The translations under genes were made by a program, and so were the position numbers. Under the pieces are notes generated by a model. It saw nothing but the letters and a program-made list of their open reading frames with translations, searched no databases and was not told where the DNA came from. From assembly GCA_002270565.1 (NCBI GenBank), contig NQMI01000107.1, positions 91,550 through 155,549 of the forward strand: a DNA stretch of 64,000 nucleotides. The letters are read 5' to 3'. This document shows, piece after piece, positions 1-11,533 of the stretch. Within the stretch, counting starts at the first letter, position 1. Every line of letters starts with the position of its first letter. Origin of the DNA: Stenocarpella maydis. Its lineage: Eukaryota > Ascomycota > Sordariomycetes > Diaporthales > Diaporthaceae.

Positions 1-1593
1 GGCAAGTCCATCGCGCCCCACGATCTGAGGATACGCCGGGGCCAAGTGCAGTACGCCGAGGACCCAGTATCGCGACATTCAAAAGTGACACGCATGTGCC
101 CCCGCATCACCAGAACGCCTGCTTACGAGGCCAGGTAGCTCACAGGTTGTTCCGTCGCGTCTGATCGGTTTCCTAGAGCACGTGACGCGGGCTCAATTGA
201 AGCAGTCCCAACTCGCGAGGCCCAGCTCGGGGCCCAGCTCGGGGCCCAGCGTTACCCAAACCTCGAGGCATGTTGTCCCGTCCCGCCGTATGTCGGTAAT
301 AAGCGCACAAGCTCGAGCGGGTCCCAGGAGTGATATACCATCGTGGCTTCGCGTGTCGCGTTTGCACCGACCCAGCCCACCAGACCCCTGGCCCCGTGCG
401 GTCCAGCCAGTCTGAAAATACAGGGTCTTGGAGCAATTGTGTTACCACATCGTCATGCGGCAAGATCCCCAGAAATAGCGCTGCACTGCTGGGATCCCCA
501 GACGACCCAACGTTCTGGAAACCCGCCAAGGGCCAGGAAGCAGCGAGTCGGTGAGTCCAGAACGAACATGCAGCCGCGGCCCCACCGTATCTGGTTCTGT
601 GTATACTATTTGCCGCGCTTACACGTAGAGGCGGAGGCGACCAACTCCGAAGACTATGTACATGTGCGGTGTTTCGAAAGAAGTAGTGGCTACCGACGAG
701 ACGAGGCGGAGGCTGGGTGGGCCACATCTTTGCCACGCTTCGCGATAACGAGGAGTGGATACGAGATCAGGGCTCTCGTATACTCTAGTAACGATCAAGC
801 TCTAGTGAGAGCCAGTATTTGGGGAGGGCTGGTGGGCCTTCATCGTCAAGACGAGGGACTATTTGCCTTGTTTTGCGGGGAGGGGCATTTTTGCCACAGT
901 GTCGCAATGCCTGTGCGATCCAAATAAGTGTTTGTCGCCTCAGATTTACACTACCATGTACACTAACGAGCTAGTGTAGCTGGCCTGGCGGGCCCGAGGG
1001 ACGTTCAGACTATGCGCTCTACTGCCTACTCGAGCCGGCGGGGTATATGTAATTACAATTTGCGGTTGCTGCAAGTGTAACATCTAACCCGCTTGCGTGC
1101 CTTAGGCCAGTGGGTACTCGGCGGCAAGATGGTCCCTTGATACATACTGGCGAAAGACTGGAGACCACCTACATGATAATCTCCGAGAGCACTTTTGACT
1201 ACATACATATACTACATAGTGTACATTCTCCGAGTACTGTGCCTAATGTGAGCCATTTTCAGTAAAACCCCCTACCGGTGGGTGGACTCCCGTACGTAAC
1301 AGTAGCCTGTCTGTATCCCCCCAGACTCCCTTGGCAAAGCCCGCTGGCTACAGCGGCAACTGTAAGCAGATGCCGTGCTGACACGTGATGAGAGCTCCGC
1401 GGGCGTGTTGTCCACGGGCGCCCAGAGATACCTTCGTGTGAAACCAGGCAAGGCAGGGGCGGCCTCACGAACCGATGAGCCAGCCGGTTGTCAGACAAGC
1501 ATCCTTCAGTTGGTGGCCATTCCTCGGCGTCCAACCCTCCCCCCCGGGGGAATGTGCCCTGCTCGACCTAGCTGCTGCAACCGTCAATCCGCA
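1..1593. other. Non-coding flank, no supported gene
   Basis: This is the left edge and the downstream flank of the minus-strand MoaA-MoaC gene. Open frames exist on both strands (up to about 194 codons at 343-927), but they overlap on opposite strands. None shows a recognisable domain or a plausible splice structure, so I treat them as chance frames in GC-rich DNA. A 12-base direct repeat, GGGGCCCAGCTC-like, occurs nearly three times at about 219-250. Confidence 0.5.
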
Positions 1594-4167
1594 TCAGTCG
1601 GTCCTCGTCCCCTCGACCCACCGCCCGCTCTTCCCCCCTTCCTTCAGCACGACCCGGAGGCCTTCGACCCGCATCCCCTTGTCCACAGCCTTGCACATGT
1701 CATAGACCGTGAGCGCCGCCGCCGATGCGGCCGTGAGCGCCTCCATCTCCACGCCCGTCTTGCCGTCGCACGACACGGTCGCCGACACGTCCAGCACGCC
1801 ACCACCACCACCACTGCCACCACTGTCTTCACCAGCTCCTCCCCTTTCTCCCCCCTCCCCCTCCCCCTCCCACCGCGCCGCCAGCTCCACGCTGACGTGC
1901 GAGATCATGACCGGGTGGCACAGCGGGATGATCTCGGGCGTCCGCTTAGCCGCCATGATGCCCGCCACGCGCGCCACCCCGAGCACATCCCCCTTCTTGT
2001 GCCCGCTCTCCCGGATCAGCCGCAGCGCCGCCGGGTCCGAGAAGTGTACCTCGCACGCGGCGCGCGCCGTGCGCGCCGTCGGGGCCTTGTGCGCGATGGG
2101 GACCATGTGCGCTGCGCCGGCGGCGGTGAGGTGCGTCAGCCTCGCGGGGCCCGCCGCTTCTCCTCCCGTCTGGGGCCGGCCATCACCCTGGGACGTCCGG
2201 GTGCCGCTGTGGCTGGGGGAGGCACGGGCGGGCGGCTTGCTGTCGTCTTGGGGCCTGAGTGGGAGCTCGCGGGTGGTGGAGAGCAGGCGGGCGTTGCCGG
2301 GGGGCCTGGTTGGGAGTAGATGTAGAGGGATGGGCGGGTGTGAGGACCACGGGTGTGATGGCGGGCTGTTGGGGTGCCATGTGCTGCCTCGCGCATTTTG
2401 GGCGTGAGGGCTCTGATGATGCGTATCATTCTGGATGGACAAGTATGTCGCATCTATATTTCAGAACGCTTAGCCACGCTATTCCAATCTTCACGCCTTC
2501 TCTATATCCTAAAAGCCTATGCAGCAACGTGATTATCCCCATATGTGAATTGGCTGAGAACGCTCCAGCTCCCCAAGAAAGAAGAGACCCGACCAAGGAA
2601 CAGCCAAATCGTAGGTCCAGCTCGTTCAACCCCAACGCAGTGCAGGGTATGCCGTCCTAGTATGATGCAGGTGGAATAACGGAAATTACCCACCTATTAG
2701 TATCATTGGCCTGTTCTTCATGTGTTCCAGCTCGCCCATGCCCGCATGCTTGGCCATCTTCCTCTTAACCGCCGCGCCGATGACGTTCAGCAGTTCCTCA
2801 GAGTTTGGAGCCAACATCAGGGCCTTCCCGCCCTCGTCAGGGGTGGCGAGTGCCGACAGCTGCCGGTCCATGGCGAGCTTCCTCAGCCTCGCGAATGCCT
2901 CTTCGTCGATGGGCTCCCCACGGTTCACTCTCCTCAGTATGTCTCTCAGAGACACCTCGGCATTTCCGAACAAGCACACCTTCAGGTTCCCGTCGCTGGT
3001 GATGCGTAGGCGATTGCATGAGCCACAGAAGTTGTGTGTCATGCTCGTCACGAAACCAATACGCCCGGCGAACCCGGGGATGTGCCAGGTCTTGCTGGTG
3101 TCGTTCTTGTGGTCCTGGACCTTGCACAGCGACGGGTATCTCTCGCGGATGGAGTCAAGCATCTCGGAGTAGCTGAGCATCTTCCCCTTGCTCCACTTGT
3201 TACCGTCAAAGGGCATGTACTCGATGAACCTGACCTCGACGTTGTTGTCTCTCGTCATGTCGACAAAGTCGAGGACCTCACGGTCATTGATGCCGCGCAT
3301 GACAACGCAGTTGATCTTGAAGCGCAGGCCGGCGCCGGCGCGGTTGAGCTCATGGATGCGCGAGATGCTCTTCTGCACAGCAGCGAAGCCCTTGCGCCGG
3401 GTCATGATCTGGAACTGCCAGGGGTCAAGGGTATCCAGGCTCAGATTGATGCCGGTCAGGCCGGCCTCGACCATGGCCTCCAGCTTGCGGTGCAGGGCGA
3501 TGCCGTTGGTGGTGATACACAAATCCCGCAGGCCGTGGGGGCGAAGGGCTCCGAGTTGCTGCATGAGCGGCAGGATATCAGCCCGCACAGTGGGCTCGCC
3601 GCCGGTCAGGCGGATCTTGGTGACACCCTGGGAGACAAATGTCGAAGCAAGCAGGACGATCTCTGGGGTGGTCAGGAGCTCACGGGCAGGAGAGAGTGGC
3701 ACGCCCTCCTCGGGCATGCAATAGACGCAGCGCAGATTGCACTTTTCCGTGAGGGATATCCGGAGGTAGTCATGTTGGCGGTCGAAGGTGTCGGTCAGGA
3801 AATCGGAGAATGGCCTGGCGTCCTTGGTAGCGGAACGCCGGAAGGAGATGGGAGCAGAAAGCGGCTGAGGCAGCGGCTGTGACGGCGTAGGAGCTTGTGC
3901 TTGTGCCCTTGCTGGGGTAGATTGTGTGATGGATGGCGGCACATCCAGGCCCTTAGTTGCAGCAGTCGCAACGCCCCGGCCACGCAACTCGCAGGTAGGC
4001 GGCCGGATAGCCACAGGGGCCAGCGGTTGGGCGCGGAACGGAAGAGAAGGAAGACGGGGACCTTGGCGCAGATTCCGAGGCCGCGGGAGGGCACGCATCG
4101 ACAGGGCCATTATCCTGTAGCCGCACCTGCTGGTGGTCGGAAGTGCCACGAGAAGCGAGGAGCACAC
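1594..4167 (-). CDS. cnxABC: Fused GTP 3',8-cyclase (MoaA) / cyclic pyranopterin monophosphate synthase (MoaC), CnxABC-like
   Basis: The protein should carry out both steps from GTP to cyclic pyranopterin monophosphate, the first stage of molybdenum cofactor synthesis. Exon 1 (4167-2694) has an Arg/Pro-rich, probably mitochondrial, leader of about 110 residues, then a radical-SAM MoaA domain with CNLRCVYC (Cys 143, 147, 150) and a second cluster, FCGSCNRLR followed by VCLFG. Exon 2 (ending at 1594) is MoaC: KKGDVLGVARVAGIMAAK, then EIIPLCHP, then KTGVEMEALTAASAAALTVY and DMCKAVDKGM. Joining is phase-consistent as donor 2693 (GTGGGT) to acceptor 2454, giving about 777 residues, or donor 2689 (GTAATT) to acceptor 2306. 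MoaC carries a Gly/Glu/Ser-rich insert before the KTG motif. The same fusion is known as cnxABC in Aspergillus. A shorter start is possible at the ATG encoding MALSMRAL. Function is secure; the intron borders are not. Confidence 0.93.
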
Positions 4168-4199
4168 AGCAGGCAGCAGGCAGCAGGCAGCAGGCAGCG
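4167..4199. repeat. AGCAGGC minisatellite
   Basis: A 7-base unit AGCAGGC is repeated about four times just upstream of the MoaA-MoaC start codon, so it probably lies in the 5' leader or core promoter of that gene. Confidence 0.8.
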
Positions 4200-4800
4200 G
4201 TATGAAAAGCTATGCGATCCGGGGCAGGGCGGGGCGAGGTGAGTGTGCGGGAGGCGGCGGCACGCGACCGAGACTCACTGCCATATGAGGGAGTCAGGCC
4301 TCGAGACGCTGCTCGCAAAAGCGCATGCTAGAGACGGGGAATATGTGAGGAGCCGCGGTGGCACAAACGGTGAAGGCCGCCTGTTCAAGGCGTCGAGACC
4401 AAGTCCTGGCGTTATGGCTCAGGTGGTGGTGGTGGTGGTGGTGGTGGTGGTGAGTCAGCAAGGGCGCATCGTGCGGCAGCCGGCGTGCGGGTGGCGATGG
4501 CTTGTTTGCTGTCGGAGGGATTACATAGTACGGAGTAGAAGATGCATGGTGGTGGTGGTGGTGCCGGGTGCCGGGTGCCGGGTGCCGGTCCCAAATCCGC
4601 TGACCGGCTGGCCCGGCTCGGTATGCATGTCAGGCTGTGCTGTGACGGAATGGCAGGTCAGGGCCGGCTAGCGTAATAAATAGTGTAGCTGTGCGGACCC
4701 AGAGTATGCCTCGGTGCAGCAGCAGAAAAGTCAAAGTAGGCAATCTGCTCGTGACTGTGTTCCCACACGTTTCTCTCTCGCGATAGACCATCACTGCTGG

Positions 4801-4836
<36 letters not shown>

Positions 4837-5024
4837 CTGCAAGCACGATCCCGCTCGATACGCGACAGGCCGCCGCCTATGCAGCCACCCAAAACATTGC
4901 ATGCTTGTTGACCCAGGAAATGATATGATATATCGCCTGCCTTAGCCGTTGTTTGCTGCAACTCAGCTCCCCATCTCAACTCTCCATCGAAAACCCCGTC
5001 GTCACTGTCTCCTGCCGGTCGACA
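4200..5024. repeat. Divergent promoter region rich in simple repeats
   Basis: This lies between the minus-strand cnxABC gene and the plus-strand WD40 gene, so it should hold both promoters. It contains a (GGT)n tract at about 4421-4452, a GGTGCC(G)-type repeat at about 4548-4588 and a (CTGC)n tract of about nine units at 4801-4838. No protein gene is supported; ORFs here are simply translated repeats. Confidence 0.7.
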
Positions 5025-6668
5025 ATGCGCTTCTCAGGCAGCTTGCAGGGTGAGATCACCGCTCCTCGTCGCGCCGCCTCCCCCGCCAAGCAGACGACGC
5101 TGATTGTCGGCAATAGCCTCACCTCACTGCGCACCCAGCCCGGACGGGAAATTCGTGGCAACTCTGTCCGCCTCGTCCCTCCACATCCGGGCCGTTGAGT
5201 CCCTGCACACCATCAGAGACATCGAGCTGCCACGCGACTTCTCGGGGCCCGTGACCTCTTTTCAGTGGTCTCCGTCCTCGAGCCTGCTTCTAGCCGCCTC
5301 GGCCCACCAGATACATGTCTTTTCCCTCGCTGACGATAGCCCCCGTGCAACCATACGCAACCCCCTGCCCCCTGCAGCAAAACCGGTCCTGGTCGCCTTT
5401 GCCGCGTCCGACTACCACATCTGTGTCTGCGCCTCTCTCGGGCTCAGGTTTGCCATTTTCGACCTGCGCTCCTCAAAAGCAGTCGAGATAGCCAACCCCA
5501 AGTTCCATGCCACCCCATCCGCCTGCTGCAGGGGCTTCTGCTTCCGGCCGCGCACCGGCCACTTGTCCATCCTGACACGCACCTCGGGCAAGGACATGAT
5601 TAGCGTACACGATCCTAACTCGATCCAAGTGCAGAGGTCCTGGTTCCCAGACACGGTCGACGCCCAGGGCTTGGTCTGGGACCCAGACGGTCATTGGCTC
5701 TTGACATGGGAGGCTCCGGCACACGGCCACAAGGTCTTGTTCTACACTCCTGATGGCAACCTGCTCAAGACTTGGTCTGGCCCCCAGCCCCTTGTAGCAG
5801 CCGACAGTCAGCTAGGCCTTGGTTCCGGCGTCAAGCTCTTGGAGTTCTCCGCAGATGCCCGGCGTCTGGCCATCGGGGATTCTAGTAGGCGCATATGCAT
5901 TCTGGACATGGCATCCGTCACCGAATCCCTGCGCCTGCAGCACCCCAACAGTATAGCACCAACAGATACCCTCCAGGTACGAGACGTTGAGCTGCAGATC
6001 CCCCCCCCTCCCACACGAACCCCCTGCGCGATTGATGCTGAGTCCAGTAGGTTTGGCAGGAGCAGGTTAGCGTTGCTGGCCACAATTTCGTCCGCGCTCC
6101 ACAAACCATTTTCCCTCCTACCGGACAGGCTGGGAGCAGCGGGTGTGCCCAGGCTGTGTTTGACCCATCGTCAACTCTTCTTGCTACGAGACTCGAAGAG
6201 TCGCCAGGTACCCTGTGGATCTGGGATGTCGAGGCTGCTGAGCTCCGGGCGGTTCTTCTCTTCCACTCGAGCGTGTCGAGGCTCGAGTGGCACCCTACCA
6301 TTCGTGAGACATTACTTGTGAGTTGCGAAGGCAGCTCGCATAACTCGCTCGCTTTCACGTGGGATCCCCTCTCCGAAGGCCCGAGACCCATCGACTTCGC
6401 CAGGCAACTGTCAAACGGCAAGGTGCAGGTTCGCTGGCTACAGATAGCCGGGCTGGAACCAGGCGCTTTGTTTGCTTCGGACAACAGCCAATACATGCTG
6501 GCGTCTCTGGCAGATGACGACAACGAACCTATTCCATGGGCTGCTAGCGGCTCGCAAAGTGGCCTTCTGAACGAGAATTCTCCACGTGTCACAACTGCAC
6601 ACGTTGGCGATTCATCGGACGAGGAACACAGCGAGCTCGATGACACCTTCTGCTTCAAAAGAACGTGA
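5025..6668 (+). CDS. WRAP73/Wdr8-like WD40 repeat protein
   Basis: A WD40 protein resembling WRAP73 (Wdr8 in fission yeast), which acts with Msd1/SSX2IP-type partners at spindle poles and centrosomes. Exon 1 (5025-5049) encodes MRFSGSLQ and splices phase 1 over a 67-base intron (5050-5116) to ASPHCAPSPDGKFVATL, matching the N-terminal MxFSxxxK...SPDGKYLA pattern of the family. Exon 2 ends at 5976 (TDTLQ). The last exon begins at 6129 or 6153, both phase 0, and carries FDPSSTLLATRLEESPGTLW, corresponding to the family's SPDSYFLATRNDN...WVWD segment. The total is 474 or 466 residues. Several degenerate WD blades are visible (for example GLVWDPDGHWLLTWE and KLLEFSADARRLAIGD). There is no signal peptide or membrane segment. 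The role at the spindle pole is inferred from family membership only. The second intron's acceptor is uncertain. Confidence 0.85.
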
Positions 6669-8321
6669 CTGCGTGCGGTGCGGTCTCAGAACAGCTGTCT
6701 CGGCCAGCCCGTAAAGTGAGATAGACCCTAACGGGATCACTACCTCGGACCTGGGACTCCGATTTTGTTCGTCATCTTGCCGATTCTAGCACAAAATAAC
6801 ACCTGCAGGCTGGCATCAACCTCTTGGTTGGTCTTTATCTGGTCTAGCTCGCCCGCGGATACTTTGACGAATTCCTAGCTCCAGAAAAAAGCAAACAATA
6901 AGCCACGAGATTCTGCACTCAGTCATTCGACGTTATTTCGTCTCCCAATGATCAAGCATCCATCTCAGACATGCTTCTCAGTCGTAATGACTCGGGACCC
7001 ACCTGGTGGCATCTATTGGATGTCGGTTGGATGCAAGATACTCGGCGCATATGACAGGCCGGAGAATCGGTACCACTGCAAGCTGTGTTTTTTCTGGCGT
7101 CTCGTACAGAGCTCCACTGAGGTGACGAAGTTGGCCGGCCTGCATCATTTGTTGGAAAAGAGCAAACAATCTCGACTCTTCTTACAGCCATACCGGGTCT
7201 GTATCCAGTTGCAAATTAGCAAACTGCATGATGTCCAGGAAGCCGGTCAAATCAAGGCGTCTCATCTACCAAGAGCGAATGAGACAACCCTTTTCTTACC
7301 GGCCGTGCTACACAAGGACTGCAAGCGGCGAGGACGCACCAATCCGAGACGCAAGCTGTCAGCTGTCACTGCTGGCGTGGCTTGCATCTAGAACAGCTAC
7401 CACGCTCCATTGGCCACAACCACACTTGGTCCAGATGCTTCCTGGGAGCAGATCCGGGGGGAGGGGTTGGCAAGGACCCTCCCATTGTCCCTATTCCCCC
7501 CACATTGAGCCGCCTACGCCAACGTCCACCAATATTGACGAGATCCGAAAACCGGGTTCAGGGGACAGATCCGACGCTACGCCACGCCTATATCCATGTC
7601 TGATACATATGCGAAATGCAGGCAGGAGAAATTGCTTCCACATTGTTTGCTCCCTGAGGTCATGGGCTGCATTCCGGGAGACCAGGCCCGTCAAGTGGCG
7701 GTTGCGCCTGCAGCGACCATGCACTCGGGCTGCAACCAGCCCGGGCATTTCGCCCCCAGTCCGATCTTCGAGCCCATAGTATCAAGCCCGGATGCCGGAG
7801 AGCACATCCGAAGCCAATGGTCTGGATGAGATGGACCTGGGTGCCCCTATCCTTACAATCAGAAGCACATGCAGACAGCACATCAAATCCTACCTGCTCG
7901 CTGCGCCTGAGTGCTCCGCAGATGCACGGTGCAGTAGCCGAGATAGCCATGGCTCGGAGATGACACGACTGGGCTCAAGAACCGCGGCAGAGGAGACTGT
8001 TGACTGCTTGAGCCGCAGACTGTACCCTACTGCATGCGTGTTCTGCCTGGGGTAGTCTTGATGATGTCGGTCGCATGGTATTATGTGAATATAAACATGG
8101 ATATCCTTTCATCTCCCCGGGGTCTGCTCTGGGACCAGAAGACGCACTATCCCGCCTGCATCGCAGTCTTATAGACTCTGTTGTGTGCTACCTTTTCGTT
8201 GGTTGAACTACCTCCTGCTGTTGCTATTGTACCACCGGTAGCCTGACTTTTGTGCGCCATTTCTCGAGCTCTCTGGCCGCCGACTACGCGATTCGCCCTG
8301 TGGCATCCCGAGACAGCAGCT
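6669..8321. other. Intergenic region with one coding-like relic
   Basis: This is the 3' flank of the WD40 gene and the promoter/leader of the RRM gene. Apart from the coding-like stretch at 6978-7265 (listed separately) I see no supported gene. A pyrimidine-rich leader precedes the RRM start at 8322. Confidence 0.5.
6978..7265 (-). pseudogene. Possible broken short coding sequence
   Basis: On the minus strand one frame starts with ATG at 7265, reads 27 codons (RRLDLTGFLDIMQFANLQL and on), meets TAA at 7184-7182, then continues in the same frame for 67 codons (starting EESRLFALFQQMMQAGQLRH) to TGA at 6978. The composition on both sides of the stop looks protein-like, and a single CAA to TAA change would explain the break. 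An alternative is a 46-base intron with donor GTAAGA at the stop, which would move the reading frame. The plus strand has an uninterrupted 147-codon frame at 6948-7391 over the same bases, so strand and reality are both uncertain. No family was recognised. Confidence 0.25.
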
Positions 8322-10124
8322 ATGACGGCTCCGGACTACGAGATACCCAGAGATGTGGTTCCACCGGGAAATCAGACGGGCACCTACTACATCCCAATAT
8401 CAAACGTGCGTGACACCTTCAGAGGCTATCGAGAAGTCCATGTCCAGGATCTCGGATGAGAAGGAAATGCTGACCGGGACCTTTCTCAGCTTCCATTCAA
8501 CGTGTCATGGCAGGAAGTAAAGGATCATGTGAGGCAGGTGTGCGCGGTAGACCACGTGGAAATCTTCCCGAAGAGCACATCTGGTTGGGTCAGAGTGAAG
8601 GGGTTCGAGGATTTCAGGGCAGCCTTCGGTACGTCAACCCGTCTCATCTGCGCGAGATGATATGCACGATCTCGTGACTCCCGCCGGGTCTGACGACAGG
8701 GGCGCGCAGAGCTACTCAATGGCAAAGAATTTAAGGGCCGCGCCGTCATAGCGGACGATAGGAACGCGGACAGGCCACTCAAAGTACGTGATTTGGTGGT
8801 CTCTGCAGCAGGCGGACCAACCACCCAACCGGTCAGCAGCAGCAGCCCGAAATCAGCTGTCGAGTCCGCATCTGAGTCTTCGCTGTTTGCGGGAGGTCCA
8901 GTGTCCTATCCGAGCAAGATTGGGATATCCTCTCCCACGTCCACGACAAGCTCGGCGTACGGCCAGGTGCGTTCGGACCTACCCATGTCTTCGTACCACT
9001 TGCATTTACTCCCACAAAGCGATCAAGGCCCTTTGCAGAACCATTGTCACTTTCATGTGCCGGCTGCTCAGGTGCTGATGCCCACGTGTTCCGCACAGGA
9101 TGGAGCCTTCGCCATGCCCATGTCTCCGTCCAGCTACATGACAAGCCCTGGCTCCTCGTTCTCGCTCAGGCCCATAATGCCGAGCTGCGATGCTCAGACC
9201 ACAACCTACCCTCAGGCGAGTGTGCCAACGACGACTTACGGCTATTATGGCTCGAGCGTAGGAGCGCAGCAGCCCTTCTACGGCTATCATGCCGCACCAG
9301 ATCGGCAGTCAGCGTTGTACAATCCGTCAGCCCCGTACGCGGTGCAACCGATCCAGCACTACAGCGAGTACTACCCGCCACCGCCACCGCCACCACCACC
9401 GCCCAGCATGGCCGTCCTCACCAACCAGATGGCCGATCTGACCATGGGCGGGGCCATGGGCAGGAGTGGCGGCTTGGTCCTCACTGAGCAGCGCGGCGTC
9501 TTCATACGGGAGCTTTCGCGCCGTGCCTCGGGGGAGCAGGTCCGGAGGATGATCTGCGAGGCGGCGGGCCGCGAGGCTTCCCTGATCAACAAGATTGACG
9601 TGCCGCTCGACAAGGAGGGCAGCCCGCGTGGCTACGCTCACGTGCACTTCCGCAGCGCGGATTGCGCCCAAAGGATGCAAGCCAGGCTGCACGGGGTTGA
9701 ATTCAAGGGGAAGAAGCTGCAAGTGCGGCTCCTGAAGGAGGGCGAGGCCGTTGGGGTCAGTGGCTCCGGGGCGGTGACAAGCTCGCCGGCGAGGGGCCAC
9801 GGCCACGGCCACCGGAGCGGCAGGCACCATAGCTCCAGCGTCAGGAGGGACGAGGGGAGGAGAACCGAGCGAAAGGAAAGAGACAAGGATAAGGGGTCAG
9901 ACAGGGGTGAAAAGAAGGTCTCCCCAACGGCTTCTTCTTCTTCCAGCAAAGGGATGCCGCTCGTTGTAGGCGGGGGCTCCTCGGGTACCGAGGCCTCCTC
10001 CTCCTTCTACTCGTCGCCATCATCTTCGTCAAAGACCAAGGACAAGGGAAAGGAGAAGCACGGCAGCAAGAAGTCTGCCGTCGTCATCGCGGACGGAAGC
10101 TCGCGCCGTGCCGACAAGAGCTGA
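8322..10124 (+). CDS. RNA-binding protein with two RRM domains
   Basis: Three exons, 8322-8405, 8490-8628 and 8710-10124, join in frame to give 545 residues; both introns (84 and 81 bases) hold CTGAC branch sites. RRM1 is assembled across all three exons: YYIPISNLPFNVSWQEVK, then VRVKGFEDFRAAFELLNGKE and RAVIADDR. RRM2 lies at about residues 336-415, with GVFIRELSRRAS and the RNP1-like octamer RGYAHVHF. Between them is a Ser/Tyr/Pro-rich linker ending in a run of ten prolines; after RRM2 comes a basic, Ser/His/Lys-rich tail (RDEGRRTERKERDKDKG). This layout suits a nuclear or cytoplasmic mRNA-binding protein, but the target is unknown. A further intron could be hidden in the linker, for example after GCGTACGGCCAG near 8966; nothing requires it. 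Confidence 0.85.
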
Positions 10125-11533
10125 AAGGGAGCTGTTGAGAAACCGATTCATCACAATCCCACCTGAGGACTATGCTCAAACTAGCTGCGGGAGGTTCCCG
10201 AGGAGAAAGAAGCGCCGCCGGTTGTAATGCTGAGGCGGGGGAGGCGCGGATCATGAGCTGTATGAGGCAGGACAAAAGAAAAACAAATTGCCTGAACTGG
10301 GTGTGGCTTTCTTGACGACTCACGATGCGCATGGGGCTAAAACTTGGTGGGCGCTGGGGGTTGGACGGGGAAGTGGTTCGTGGAGGAAGAGGCAGGGAGA
10401 AGAAGCAGAGGCTTTGTCGATGCTAATGTAGGAGGGCGGACTCCTCCTTCCCCCTCCCCCCCCCCGGGGTCGGTCCAACGCGAACATCCTTTTTCGAAAT
10501 GGCCAACAAACATGTGTTGCTTCTCCGCGAAAATAGGGAAAGGCCTCCTATCAATCCATGTAACTGACGGCTGCGCTTGTATCTCATCCTCCCACTGCAT
10601 CAATCTCCAATCTCTTCCGCCGAGGGTGGGGAGAAGAGGCGAGTGAGTGTTGACCATGTGATTGATGGTGACATTGGCCGAACACGCTGGGGCCTAATCG
10701 TCTCTCTCTGTGCTCCAGTAACCCCCCCCCCCGCATCACTGCTTGTCGTAACCCTGGCCCCTGGGGCTGGTTGGGCTATACCGTAATTCCAAATGTGTGT
10801 AATACACCGCCGCGCGTTTCATTCGGCCACTTGTCACCGAGGGTTTCAGACCATTCACCGAGACTCCCTCTTCGAGAGGCGCCTGCCTCAAGGCGTCAAT
10901 ACTCGACCGAATGCTACAGTCTCGTGGTAATAGCCGCCGCACGATGGGCACGAGAGGAATCAGCATTCATCAACCATCACGTCCTGTGTCACACCGGCTT
11001 TCGTTTTGTCGTGTTCCCCTTTCCAGAATTACTATTTGAGTTAACTATATGTGAATAATATCACCTGCTGTGGCGCTCTTCCATCCCACTCCCCCTTCCC
11101 CCCCCCCCCCCCCCTTTTTTTTGGGTTTGCCCCAGCGAAATTCCAAAACACCTTCCTCGCTGGCGATGCCACGAATTCCAACTTCCCCTCGTCTAAAGGA
11201 GGCACACCCTGATGACGTATGTACACGGATGGTGAATCCACGACTCACATGTCATGAAACTCTCCTGTTTCCAGTCACAGCACCAGGCTGGGGCTGAAGC
11301 GGGATGGTAGCAACAAAGTGAGACGTAATCGTGAACCCATCAATGTAGATAGATATGTACAGTAAGTAGGCAGTGCTATCATAGAAATAGTGAAGCTCCT
11401 CAGAGGCGCCTCTGGTATCTTCGTGTCAACCGCGAGCCGTATGCGAAAAAGCAGTTGATGAGCGATCATTATGGCACGGGCCCGGAGACTCGCAGAAGAA
11501 TCCACTGCGGCTGACCCCATGTCCGTCCCTCCC
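10125..11533. other. Convergent intergenic region with homopolymer tracts
   Basis: This lies between the 3' ends of the RRM gene (plus) and the membrane-protein gene (minus), so it should hold both terminators and 3' UTRs. It has C-runs at about 10448-10468 and 10722-10735 and a long C17T8 tract at about 11098-11122. No gene is supported. Confidence 0.5.

Noticed and set aside
3034..3882. 282-codon plus-strand frame opposite MoaA
   Set aside because: It is the exact antisense shadow of a clearly conserved MoaA domain; Asp/Leu/Val-rich antisense composition, no splice or domain signal.
4953..5198. 81-codon frame running from the WD40 start ATG past the first donor
   Set aside because: It reads through a well-supported 67-base intron; the spliced frame matches the WRAP73 N-terminus instead.
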